A DNA stretch of 64,000 nucleotides from Mesorhizobium waimense. GTDB lineage: Bacteria; Pseudomonadota; Alphaproteobacteria; Rhizobiales; Rhizobiaceae. Shown here piece by piece: positions 30,283 through 38,094 of this stretch. Numbering within the stretch: the stretch's first letter is position 1; each line of letters opens with the position of its first letter. The notes beneath the pieces are model-generated. The model ran no database searches. It saw only the letters and a list, made by a program, of their open reading frames with translations, and was not told the origin of the DNA. A program made the translations under genes and the position numbers. The DNA lies in the NCBI RefSeq assembly GCF_003601975.1, contig NZ_QZWZ01000001.1:310001-374000 (forward strand), written 5' to 3'.

Positions 30283-32902
30283 CATAACGAACCGGCTCGT
30301 TGGCTGGGTTGCCCGGTTGCCGGCACGCGTCCAGACCAAGCTCTTGATCGCATTCCTGTCGATCGTCGGCCTGCTGATCGTGCTCGGGGCCGTCGGGTTG
30401 CAGGTGCTGAGTGGGGTGAACGATCAGACCAACGAGCTGATCAAGCTGCAGCGCAGGATCGCGGCCTACCGCCAGGTACAGCACGATACGACCACCCAGC
30501 TCTACGGCATCTCCACCGCCCTGTTGCTTCAGGACGACCGGATGCTGGATGCAGCGATGCGCCAGCTCAATCAGTTCGGCTACGACCTCGACCGCATGGA
30601 GTTCGTCGCCAAAGCCGAGGTCGAAGTGCTTGGCCAGGTCAGGCAAGAGTATGAACGGCTGACAGCCGGGGTGACGCACGTGGCAGAGCTCGTCCGCGCC
30701 GGCCGCACTGAGGAGGCGCGCAAGGTTCAGCTTGATGAAATCATACCGTCGGCTGATAGCCTCGAGCGGCTGACAAACCAGCTGGTCAACATGGCCGAAG
30801 CCGACATGGTGGCGGCCATCGAAACGACCGAGGGTGCGTACGGCACGTCCAGACTGATCGTGGTCTCGTTTGCGGTGGGCAGTATCCTGCTGGCGTTGGG
30901 GCTCGGCTACATCATCTCCTGGTCGTTGATCGAACCGGTCAAGAAGATCGAGACGCGTCTCAGCCAGATAGCGGCCGGCGACTTTGCCCAACAGGTTGCC
31001 GTCGCCAATCGCGACGAACTTGGAGTGCTCGCCGCTAACGTCAACCAGACGTCCGACCAGCTGGGGCGCCTGTATCAGGAGATTGAGACGCGTACCCAGC
31101 AGCTCGACGAAGCCCTTCAGCAGCAGACAGCCACCGCAGACGTTCTGAAGGTCATCAGCCGCTCTACCTTCGATCTGCAGGTCGTGCTCGATACGTTGGT
31201 GGAATCGGCTGTCAGGCTCTGCCGTGCCGACAAGGGTGGTATCGTGCAGTTGTTGGATGGCGTATTCCGATATGTGTCGACGCATGGCTACCCGCCCAGT
31301 TTCCGTGCTTATGTCGACGCCAATCCACTTCCAGCGCTTGCCGCAGGCCGAGGCTCCGCCGTAGGGCGCGTCATCGAAGAACGGCGGATCGTGCAAATCG
31401 AAGACGTGACCGCTGATCCGGACTACCGCGTTGCCTTGATCGCTGAGGCAGGCGGATTCCGCACCGTCCTCGCTGCCCCGCTGTTGCGGGAAGGTGATCT
31501 CGTAGGCGTATTCGTCATGACGAGGGTTGAGCCGCAACCTTTCAATCCCAAGGAGATCGCGCTCGTCGAGACATTCGCCGACCAGGCGGTGATCGCCATC
31601 GAGAATGCGCGGCTCTTCGAGGCGGTGCAGTCACGGACGCGCGAGCTTGCCGCGTCTGTTGGTGAGCTCGAGGCGCTTGGTGAGGTGATGAAGGCGGTCA
31701 ATTCGACGCTGGATCTCGACACGGTGCTGAAAACCATCGTCGCCAAAGCGGTCCAGTTGTCGGCGACGGATGCTGGCACCATCTACGTGTTCAGCAGCAC
31801 GCGGCAGCAATTCCGTCCGCGCGCGAACTTCGGTATGAGCGATGAGCTTATCGCCGCAGTCTCACACCAGACGATCGGGCTGGCCGACATGGGGATCGGC
31901 GACGCACCCGGGCGCTGGATGCCGGTGCAGTTTCCCGACCTCAGCGAGGAGGCCTCATCCGTCCTTGTAAGAAAGACGATCGTCGAAGCCGGATATCGCG
32001 GTGTTCTGATCGTTCCGCTGCTTAGGCCCAACAAGATCGTCGGTGCACTGGTCGTCAGGCGCTACAAGCCAGGTGCCTTCCATGAGCAAGTTGTCCACCT
32101 GCTGGAGACCTTCGCAGCCCAATCGGTGCTCGCGATCCAGAATGCCAAGCTGTTCCGCGAGATCGAGGAGAAAGGGCAGGAACTGGAGGCAGCTAGCCGC
32201 CACAAGTCGCAGTTCCTCGCAAATATGAGCCACGAGCTCAGGACACCGCTCAATTCGGTCTTGGGCTTCACAGAACTGCTGGTCGACGGCATCTACGGCG
32301 AACTCCCGGACAAGGCAAAGACGACCGTCGCACGCGTGCAGGCAAACGGCCGTCACCTCCTCGGGCTCATCAACGACGTACTCGATCTTTCCAAGATCGA
32401 AGCCGGTCAGCTCACGCTGGCGATCGAGGACTACTCCGTCGCGCAAATTGTTCGATCGACCGTTACGGCTGTCGAGCCGCTGGCACGGGCGAAGGGTCTT
32501 GAGCTTTCAACGACTGTTGCCAAGAACCTTCCAATCGGCCGCGGGGACGAACGCCGTTTGACGCAGGTCCTGCTCAATCTTGCAGGCAATGCCGTCAAGT
32601 TCACCGAAACGGGTGCGGTCGACATTCTTGCCGATGCGGTCGACGGGCACTTCGAGATGACCGTCCGAGACACCGGTCCCGGCATCGCCTCCAAGGACCA
32701 GGCTCTCATCTTCGAAGAATTCCAGCAGGTCGACAACAGCAGCACCAGGCAGAAGGGCGGTACGGGTCTTGGCCTGGCGATCTCGAAGCGCATCGCCGAA
32801 ATGCATGGCGGAACCATAGACGTCGAGTCCGTGATCGGGTCAGGGTCGACGTTCCGTCTAAAGGTGCCAATCCGGGTGAATGAGGACGTGAGGGCCGCAT
32901 GA
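30248..32902 (+). CDS. Membrane GAF-GAF sensor histidine kinase
   Basis: An 884-residue kinase. Order: membrane helix (~31-55), periplasmic four-helix-like sensor (~56-200), membrane helix (~206-226), HAMP (~227-280), coiled coil, GAF1 (~320-470), GAF2 (~490-640), HisKA with the phospho-His in FLANMSHELRTPLNSVLGF, and HATPase_c (N-box LLNLAGNAVKFTE, G1 DTGPGIAS, G2 GGTGLGLAISKRIA). The ATG at 30248 lies inside the SCO1 gene with GAGGAG seven bases upstream, so translation is coupled; an earlier ATG at 30191 is out of family. Its receivers are encoded directly downstream with overlaps. The small periplasmic domain could contact the binding proteins or SCO1 (inference). Confidence 0.93.
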   Translation: MTFSASWTNPNSITNRLVGWVARLPARVQTKLLIAFLSIVGLLIVLGAVGLQVLSGVNDQTNELIKLQRRIAAYRQVQHDTTTQLYGISTALLLQDDRMLDAAMRQLNQFGYDLDRMEFVAKAEVEVLGQVRQEYERLTAGVTHVAELVRAGRTEEARKVQLDEIIPSADSLERLTNQLVNMAEADMVAAIETTEGAYGTSRLIVVSFAVGSILLALGLGYIISWSLIEPVKKIETRLSQIAAGDFAQQVAVANRDELGVLAANVNQTSDQLGRLYQEIETRTQQLDEALQQQTATADVLKVISRSTFDLQVVLDTLVESAVRLCRADKGGIVQLLDGVFRYVSTHGYPPSFRAYVDANPLPALAAGRGSAVGRVIEERRIVQIEDVTADPDYRVALIAEAGGFRTVLAAPLLREGDLVGVFVMTRVEPQPFNPKEIALVETFADQAVIAIENARLFEAVQSRTRELAASVGELEALGEVMKAVNSTLDLDTVLKTIVAKAVQLSATDAGTIYVFSSTRQQFRPRANFGMSDELIAAVSHQTIGLADMGIGDAPGRWMPVQFPDLSEEASSVLVRKTIVEAGYRGVLIVPLLRPNKIVGALVVRRYKPGAFHEQVVHLLETFAAQSVLAIQNAKLFREIEEKGQELEAASRHKSQFLANMSHELRTPLNSVLGFTELLVDGIYGELPDKAKTTVARVQANGRHLLGLINDVLDLSKIEAGQLTLAIEDYSVAQIVRSTVTAVEPLARAKGLELSTTVAKNLPIGRGDERRLTQVLLNLAGNAVKFTETGAVDILADAVDGHFEMTVRDTGPGIASKDQALIFEEFQQVDNSSTRQKGGTGLGLAISKRIAEMHGGTIDVESVIGSGSTFRLKVPIRVNEDVRAA

Positions 32903-33264
32903 GCAAACGAATCCTGATGGTGGAAGACACCGAGGACAACCGCCAGATCATCCGCGATCTCATTGCCACCACCGAATACGAACTGATCGAGGCGGCGGAC
33001 GGCGCCGCCGGCATCGCTGCAGCCCGAGCGCACAGGCCAGACCTGATCCTTATGGACATTCAGCTCCCGGTGATCGACGGGTATGAAGCGGCCCGCCGCA
33101 TCAAGGCCGACCCGGCGCTCCGGCACATTCCGATTATCGCCGTCACCTCCTACGCGTTGTCAGGCGACGAGGCGAAAGCCCTTGCTGCTGGGTGCGATGG
33201 TTACATTGCCAAGCCATTCAGTCCGCGCCAGCTGCTTTCCGAGATTCGCGGGTTCCTTTCTTGA
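32899..33264 (+). CDS. DivK-like single-domain response regulator
   Basis: A 121-residue lone receiver domain. Acidic pocket MVEDTEDN, phospho-acceptor Asp in DLILMDIQLPVIDGYE, the conserved Thr/Ser in IAVTSYALSG and the Lys in YIAKPFSPRQL are all present. The ATG overlaps the kinase stop (ATGA). With no output domain it probably relays phosphate or allosterically acts on another protein; the natural partners are the kinase upstream and the receiver-cyclase downstream. Confidence 0.94.
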   Translation: MSKRILMVEDTEDNRQIIRDLIATTEYELIEAADGAAGIAAARAHRPDLILMDIQLPVIDGYEAARRIKADPALRHIPIIAVTSYALSGDEAKALAAGCDGYIAKPFSPRQLLSEIRGFLS

Positions 33265-33277
33265 GGGAGGCAGCACC

Positions 33278-34426
33278 TTGCACGATCCGCCTCGCATTCT
33301 CGCGGTCGACGATACTCCGGAAAACCTCGAGATCCTGCGCATGCGCCTCGAGGCGAATGGCTACGAAGTTGCAACCGCCGCCGATGGTGAAGAGGGGCTT
33401 GCGAAAGCCCGCGAACTCACGCCGGATCTGATCCTGCTCGACATCATGATGCCGAAGCTCGACGGCATCAGTGTGGTACGCATGCTCAAGCACGATCAAT
33501 CGCTGCGATCGATCCCCGTTATTCTGGTCACCGCGAAAGCCGACACGCGCGACGTGGTCGAGGGGCTGGACGCCGGTGGCGACGACTATCTGACTAAGCC
33601 CTTCGAGCACAGGGCGCTGTTAGCGCGGGTGCGCTCGATGCTGCGCCAGAAGGCGCTTCACGACACTGTCGCGAGCCAAGCCAAACGCCTTGAGGACCAA
33701 GCCGCGCAACTTTCCGACTGGAATCGCTCGCTCGAGCAAACCGTGGCTGAGCAGGTGACGGAGCTCGAGCGAATGGCGCGGCTAAGGCGGTTCCTGCCCG
33801 AACAGGTCGCCGATCTCATCGTTGCGGCTGGCAATGGAGATGCGCTCTTGCAGAGCCACCGTCGCGAGGTGACCGTTGTCTTTTGCGATTTGCGCGGCTT
33901 TACAGCCTTCGCGGAGACCGCCGAACCCGAAGAAGTCATGACAGTTCTTGCCGAGTATCATTCCTGTCTTGGTGAACAAATTGTCCGCCACGAGGGGACT
34001 CTCGAGCGGTTCGTGGGCGACGGTATCGTCGTGGTTTTCAACGATCCACTGCCATGCGCCGACCACAGCGAGAGAGCTGTCTCAATGGCTGCTGCGATGC
34101 GCGACGCAATTGGCGAGCATTCAGAGCGATGGCGCAAGCGGGACTATTTGCTTGGCTTTGGGATCGGCATTGCCAGGGGCCACGCAACCATCGGGCGCAT
34201 CGGTTTTGATCAGCGCTCGGACTATGCCGTCATCGGCACTGTGTCGAACCATGCCGCCCGATTGTGCGAGGAGGCCAAATCGCGCCAGATTCTTGTTAGC
34301 CAACGGGTCCTCGGAGCTGTCGAGTCGCTGGTCGAATCCGTTCTTGTTGGCGAACTGACGCTGAAGGGTTTTCGCCGCCCGATGCCTGCCTATGAAATCG
34401 TGCGGTGGATCGGTCGGCCAAGCTAG
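33278..34426 (+). CDS. Receiver-adenylate/guanylate cyclase response regulator
   Basis: A 382-residue two-domain protein. Residues 1-125 are a receiver (LAVDDTPEN acidic pocket, phospho-Asp in DLILLDIMMPKLDG, Lys in DDYLTKPFEH). A coiled linker (~130-175) leads to a class III cyclase domain (~185-340): metal Asp in VVFCDLRGFTAFAE, second Asp in ERFVGDGIVVVF, and transition-state Asn/Arg in TVSNHAARLCEEA. The TTG start at 33278 is seven bases after GGGAGG, and homology begins at once; the longer frame to 33083 overlaps the upstream receiver and was rejected. It likely converts the kinase signal into cAMP (or cGMP). Confidence 0.92.
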   Translation: MHDPPRILAVDDTPENLEILRMRLEANGYEVATAADGEEGLAKARELTPDLILLDIMMPKLDGISVVRMLKHDQSLRSIPVILVTAKADTRDVVEGLDAGGDDYLTKPFEHRALLARVRSMLRQKALHDTVASQAKRLEDQAAQLSDWNRSLEQTVAEQVTELERMARLRRFLPEQVADLIVAAGNGDALLQSHRREVTVVFCDLRGFTAFAETAEPEEVMTVLAEYHSCLGEQIVRHEGTLERFVGDGIVVVFNDPLPCADHSERAVSMAAAMRDAIGEHSERWRKRDYLLGFGIGIARGHATIGRIGFDQRSDYAVIGTVSNHAARLCEEAKSRQILVSQRVLGAVESLVESVLVGELTLKGFRRPMPAYEIVRWIGRPS

Positions 34427-34440
34427 CGTTAGTGCCCGGC

Positions 34441-34659
34441 ATGGTCCATCGCGATTTCGTCCCGTCGTGTGACTACGCTCTCCAGACGCTGAAGGATTTC
34501 CGGTACGAGGTGGCGGGAATTCGATCCTGAAGACTCGCTGCGGTTCTACACACTGCGCATGCAGGAGACGGCATGATCAAGTCGAGTCCGCAGATGGTCA
34601 TCGCCGACGGCACTGACTGGCGCTTTCTTGACGTGTTGAAGCGCGAGCTTAAGATGTGA
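34441..34659 (+). pseudogene. Frameshifted C-terminal fragment of an SBP paralogue
   Basis: Starts within the homology at MVHRDFVPSCDYALQTLKD, matching the end of paralogue 1. One extra G shifts the frame at GAGGTGG; the match then resumes as WREFDPEDSLRFYTLRMQET. One missing G at ACGGCATGA shifts it again, and it ends DWRFLDVLKRELKM. The two shifts compensate, so the fragment once read as one frame. Only the last ~70 codons remain. With the mini-gene at 27463 this makes six SBP-family loci in the island. Confidence 0.88.
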
Positions 34660-34808
34660 GCGGCCGGTGCATCGCCGCTCACGACAAGAGGTAGGACTAA
34701 CGCTGGTGGCGGCATCCATTCCGGATGCGGCCTTGCGCGTGGACCAAGAACGGCTGGCGTCTCTCAGAACTGAGGGCTTGATTTGCTTTCAACCGGAGGA
34801 GGATTCCT

Positions 34809-35816
34809 ATGCAGAGCATCCAGAACCGCCGCCGGTTCCTGGCCGGCCTGACGGCCGCCGGCGCCGCCAGCCTCGTCGGCGCTCCAACTCGAGCTCTTGC
34901 CGAGCCACCGCCGGAGACCACGCGCATTCGCTTGGCGAAGATTCCTAGCATCTGCGTGGCGCCACAGTATGTTGCAGAGGAACTTCTGCGTGCTGAGGGC
35001 TTCACCGAGGTTGACTATGTCGTCACAGGCGCCGGTGCGGCCCAGGCCTCCGCGGTGGCGAATGGCGAGATCGACTTTACCCTCAACTTCGTGACAAATT
35101 TGATCGTCGCCTTGGACTCCGGTGCGCGGATCACTCTGCTCGGCGGAGTCCATCCCGGCTGCTTCGAGCTGTTTGCCAAGCGCGGGATCGACAGCGTCGT
35201 CGATCTGAAAGGCAGGAACGTCGGCGTTCAAGGGCTCGGTACGGGCCCGCATCTGTTCCTCGCCAGCATCGCGGCCTATGTCGGGCTCGATCCGGCGCAC
35301 GACATCAACTGGGTTGTGAACCCGGCGATCAAGCCCAAGGAGCTGTTCGCGCGCGGTGACGTGGATGCGTTCCTTGGCTTTCCGCCGGACCCGCAGGAAT
35401 TGCGGCGCAGCAAGGTCGGGCACGTGATCGTCAACAGCACTGTGGACCGACCTTGGTCACAATATTTCTGCTGCATGCTGTCCGGCAACAGCGATTTTGT
35501 GGCCGCGCATCCGGTTGCTACCAAGCGTGTGCTGCGCGCCATCCTCAAGGCTGCAGATCTATGCACCGCCGCGCCGGCTCTGGTTGCCGAGCGCTTGGTC
35601 GCGGGCGGGTTCGCCAGCCACTACGATGATGCGTTCGCAGCGATCAGCGAGTTGCCTTACCGGAAATGGCGGGACTACGATTCCACTGACACCGTCCGCT
35701 TCTATGCGCTGCGGCTGAAGGAAATCGGTTTGATCGGCTCCACACCCGACAGGATTATCGCGGAAGGTACGGACGGGCGCTTCCTCAACGAACTCAAGCG
35801 CGAGCTGAAGACCTAA
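34809..35816 (+). CDS. Tat-exported NMT1/SsuA-like solute-binding protein, paralogue 4
   Basis: A 335-residue paralogue located after the signalling genes and the pseudogene fragment. GGAGGAGG precedes the ATG. Tat signal QNRRRFLAGLTAAGAASLVG, cleavage near RALA-EP. Core blocks: IPSICVAPQYVAEELLRAEG (closest to paralogue 2), DLKGRNVGVQGLGTG, WSQYFCCM and DGRFLNELKRELKT. The 149-bp gap to the pseudogene includes no other gene, so it may have its own promoter. Confidence 0.9.
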   Translation: MQSIQNRRRFLAGLTAAGAASLVGAPTRALAEPPPETTRIRLAKIPSICVAPQYVAEELLRAEGFTEVDYVVTGAGAAQASAVANGEIDFTLNFVTNLIVALDSGARITLLGGVHPGCFELFAKRGIDSVVDLKGRNVGVQGLGTGPHLFLASIAAYVGLDPAHDINWVVNPAIKPKELFARGDVDAFLGFPPDPQELRRSKVGHVIVNSTVDRPWSQYFCCMLSGNSDFVAAHPVATKRVLRAILKAADLCTAAPALVAERLVAGGFASHYDDAFAAISELPYRKWRDYDSTDTVRFYALRLKEIGLIGSTPDRIIAEGTDGRFLNELKRELKT

Positions 35817-36061
35817 GGCGGCGGGAGCGGTCGATCCACCCAAGGCAAGCTAACGGCAACAATTGGGGCAACCGCGACCTCTAGCGTCGTTGCCGGCGCC
35901 CCGTGTCGCGCCGTTGGTGAGTTGCACCCTGCTAGCCCCATGGTTCGCTCTTTCCCACTTTGTCGATACTCCCGTAGTTCTGCGCACATTGAGGGTGCAT
36001 CTGTTGCAGGCTTGCGCTCGTGTTGTCGTTGCGCGATGGTGCCCGGGGCTTGGGGAACATC

Positions 36062-36205
36062 ATGGGAATTTTGGACGGTATTTTAGGACACGGCACACAA
36101 GTTGACGCTGACAAACTTGCGCGCCGCCTCGATGGCGTATTGATTGAGGGGGAAACCGTGGGCCTTGCGCCCCGACACCAGTCGGTTCCAACATTCTATC
36201 GTTAG
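36062..36205 (+). pseudogene. N-terminal fragment of a bPH-domain-like protein
   Basis: A 47-codon frame starting MGILDGILGHGTQVDADKLA with a GGGGA upstream. The start and the following RRLDGVLIEGETVGLA resemble the N-terminus of bacterial PH-domain (YvbH-like, DUF1696) proteins, which are normally ~120 residues. Similarity stops after ~36 residues and the frame ends soon after, so it looks truncated near the island's right end. Recognition is by memory of the family and needs an alignment. The rest of the 527-bp gap (35817-36343) holds no gene; GGTACAT is repeated at 36267 and 36287 or so. Confidence 0.45.
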
Positions 36206-36343
36206 CCGTCGAAGCGCGGCGGTGGTGCGTGCAGGCGCGGATCGGGCACTTATTTGCAACGGGTTTCAAAAACTGGTACATAACTGCGGTACATGATGGC
36301 GTCGATGCAGAACCGAACGCATTGTTTTTATTGATGTTTTATG

Positions 36344-36859
36344 ATGGCGGTTAGTCTCCGATTGGCTCCACCAAACAGTCCTCTTCTGACGCTTGGTTTG
36401 GCGGCATTCATGCTCGCCGCCTGCCAGACTGCTCCTGAAACACCGCCACCGCCTGCTCCCCAGCCCGCTCTTCCCGCTGTTGCGGCGCCTGCTCCGGAGG
36501 GTTCGGCGGTTCTGGATCCCTCCGTTGCCATCATTCCACCCGCCAAGGGCGTTGCGCCCAAATACGCCGCTTTTTCCGGCATATGGGCTGGACAGCTGGA
36601 TGGGCTGTATGAAGGCAAGCTGGCCGTGCTGACGATTTCTCCGCGCGGCAGCGTGACTGTCACCTATGCGTGGGGAGATCTGGCCGACAACAGACCGGGA
36701 GTGGCCGACGGCGCCGGGAAAATTGTCGGGACGACATTGAAGCTCGGGCGCCTTCCCAATGGCGCGGACGCCAGCTTTGCGATGCAGCCGGACGGAACGC
36801 TGGCCGTCACCTATGCGCTTGCCGGGCACACCTACACGGGGACGTTCGCCAGGCAATAA
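36344..36859 (+). CDS. Predicted lipoprotein
   Basis: A 171-residue protein with a lipobox LAAC at residues ~22-25 after a hydrophobic stretch (LLTLGLAAFMLAAC), then a Pro/Ala-rich linker and a ~100-residue beta-rich domain (FSGIWAGQLDGLYEGKLAV, GKIVGTTLKLGRLPNG, YTGTFARQ). The function is unknown; the domain resembles small rhizobial envelope lipoproteins. The ATG at 36344 lies inside the island and the first ~13 codons come from the attachment repeat. No ribosome-binding site precedes it. Before integration translation may have begun at the TTG at 36362, which exists in the tRNA end itself. Confidence 0.75.
   Translation: MAVSLRLAPPNSPLLTLGLAAFMLAACQTAPETPPPPAPQPALPAVAAPAPEGSAVLDPSVAIIPPAKGVAPKYAAFSGIWAGQLDGLYEGKLAVLTISPRGSVTVTYAWGDLADNRPGVADGAGKIVGTTLKLGRLPNGADASFAMQPDGTLAVTYALAGHTYTGTFARQ
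36357..36382 (+). other. attR (distal copy of the 26-bp direct repeat)
   Basis: Exact copy of 22238-22263 (TCCGATTGGCTCCACCA plus AACAGTCCT). It lies inside codons 5-13 of the lipoprotein gene and similarity to the tRNA-side sequence continues weakly for eight more bases (TTCTAAC versus TTCTGAC). Confidence 0.88.
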
Positions 36860-36995
36860 TCGAGGGAGCAAATACCGCCCTCGAAACCTTCAAAGAGTCA
36901 GCGCCATGGACGTGCGTTGTGTGGGCGCGCTATCCACGGACGCGATGAACCCTGTCGCGCCGACGAGGATGTAGAATGAACAGGCTGCTTGTCGC

Positions 36996-38015
36996 ATGAA
37001 GAAGATCGGCTTCCTTTCCTTTGGCCATTGGTCGCCCTCGCCCCAGTCGCAGACGCGGTCGGCGTCCGACGCGCTTCTGCAGTCGATCGAACTGGCTGTC
37101 GCCGCCGAGGAACTGGGCGTGGACGGCGCCTATTTCCGCGTGCATCATTTTGCCCGCCAGCTTGGTTCGCCCTTTCCGCTTCTGGCCGCAGTTGGCGCCA
37201 AAACCAGTCGCATCGAGATCGGCACCGCCGTCATCGACATGCGCTACGAAAACCCGCTGTACATGGCGGAGGACGCAGGCGCGGCTGACCTGATCGCCGG
37301 CGGCCGGCTGCAGCTTGGCATCAGCCGGGGATCGCCGGAGCAGGTGATCGATGGCTGGCGCTATTTCGGCTACGTGCCGCAGGAAGGTCAAAGCGATGCC
37401 GACATGGCGCGCAGCCACGCCGAGGTTTTCCTCAAAGTGCTGCGCGGCGAGGGCTTCGCGCAACCCAACCCCCGGCCGATGTTTCCCAATCCGCCTGGAA
37501 TGCTGCGGCTCGAGCCCTTCTCGGCCGGTCTGCGCGACAGGATCTGGTGGGGCGCCGCCACCAACGCCACTGCACAATGGGCGGGCAAGCTCGGCATGAA
37601 CCTGCAAAGCTCGACGCTCAAATTCGACGAGGGCGGACAGCCGCTCCACATCCAGCAGGCCGAGCAGATCCGGGCTTTTCGCGCGGCGTGGAAGGAAGCT
37701 GGACATGCGCGCGAGCCGCGAGTGTCCGTCAGCCGCAGCATCTTCGCGTTGGTGAATGACCGCGACCGCGCCTATTTCGGCGGCAATGGGAGCGAGGATC
37801 ATTTCGGCTACATCGAGCCCGACAAGCTTGCCGTGTTTGGCCGCACCTACGCCGCCGAGCCGGATATCCTCGTCGAACAACTGAGAGAGGACGAAGCGAT
37901 CGCCGAGGCCGACACGCTGCTGCTGACCGTCCCCAACCAACTCGGCGTGGACTACAACGCGCATGTCATCGGGGCGATACTGAAGCACGTCGCGCCGGCC
38001 CTCGGCTGGCGCTGA
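36996..38015 (+). CDS. LLM-class flavin-dependent oxidoreductase
   Basis: A 339-residue luciferase-like TIM-barrel monooxygenase using reduced FMN supplied by a separate reductase. Typical strands and loops: LSFGHWSP, DGAYFRVHHFARQLGSPFPLL (with the His pair of this family), IEIGTAVIDMRYENPLYMAEDAG, and GRLQLGISRGSPE. Members act on long-chain aldehydes, alkanesulfonates or other small molecules; the substrate is not readable here. The ATG at 36996 matches the family start, though the upstream AGG is weak. The 136-bp gap before it holds nothing obvious. Confidence 0.9.
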   Translation: MKKIGFLSFGHWSPSPQSQTRSASDALLQSIELAVAAEELGVDGAYFRVHHFARQLGSPFPLLAAVGAKTSRIEIGTAVIDMRYENPLYMAEDAGAADLIAGGRLQLGISRGSPEQVIDGWRYFGYVPQEGQSDADMARSHAEVFLKVLRGEGFAQPNPRPMFPNPPGMLRLEPFSAGLRDRIWWGAATNATAQWAGKLGMNLQSSTLKFDEGGQPLHIQQAEQIRAFRAAWKEAGHAREPRVSVSRSIFALVNDRDRAYFGGNGSEDHFGYIEPDKLAVFGRTYAAEPDILVEQLREDEAIAEADTLLLTVPNQLGVDYNAHVIGAILKHVAPALGWR

Positions 38016-38094
38016 CGTTCCGACCTTGTTGGGCGCAGGCTGGCGCGGCGCTTATGCGCTCGCGCAAACCGCCCACGCTGCCCCGCGGCGCAAC

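Larger units (their letters stand above)
22264..36356. mobile_element. Genomic island integrated at tRNA-Ala
   Basis: About 14.1 kb between the two direct-repeat copies. Contents: one small unknown gene, a FecR-CHASE2 cyclase pair, four SBP paralogues plus two remnants, SCO1, a histidine kinase, two receivers (one with a cyclase domain) and a truncated bPH-like fragment. No integrase, excisionase, transposase or conjugation gene was found on either strand, so the element looks immobile now or depends on an integrase elsewhere. Flanking genes are core on the left and ordinary chromosomal on the right. Confidence 0.8.

Noticed and set aside
36267..36294. GGTACAT direct repeats near attR as integrase arm sites
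   Set aside because: Only two short copies and no integrase to relate them to; chance cannot be excluded.
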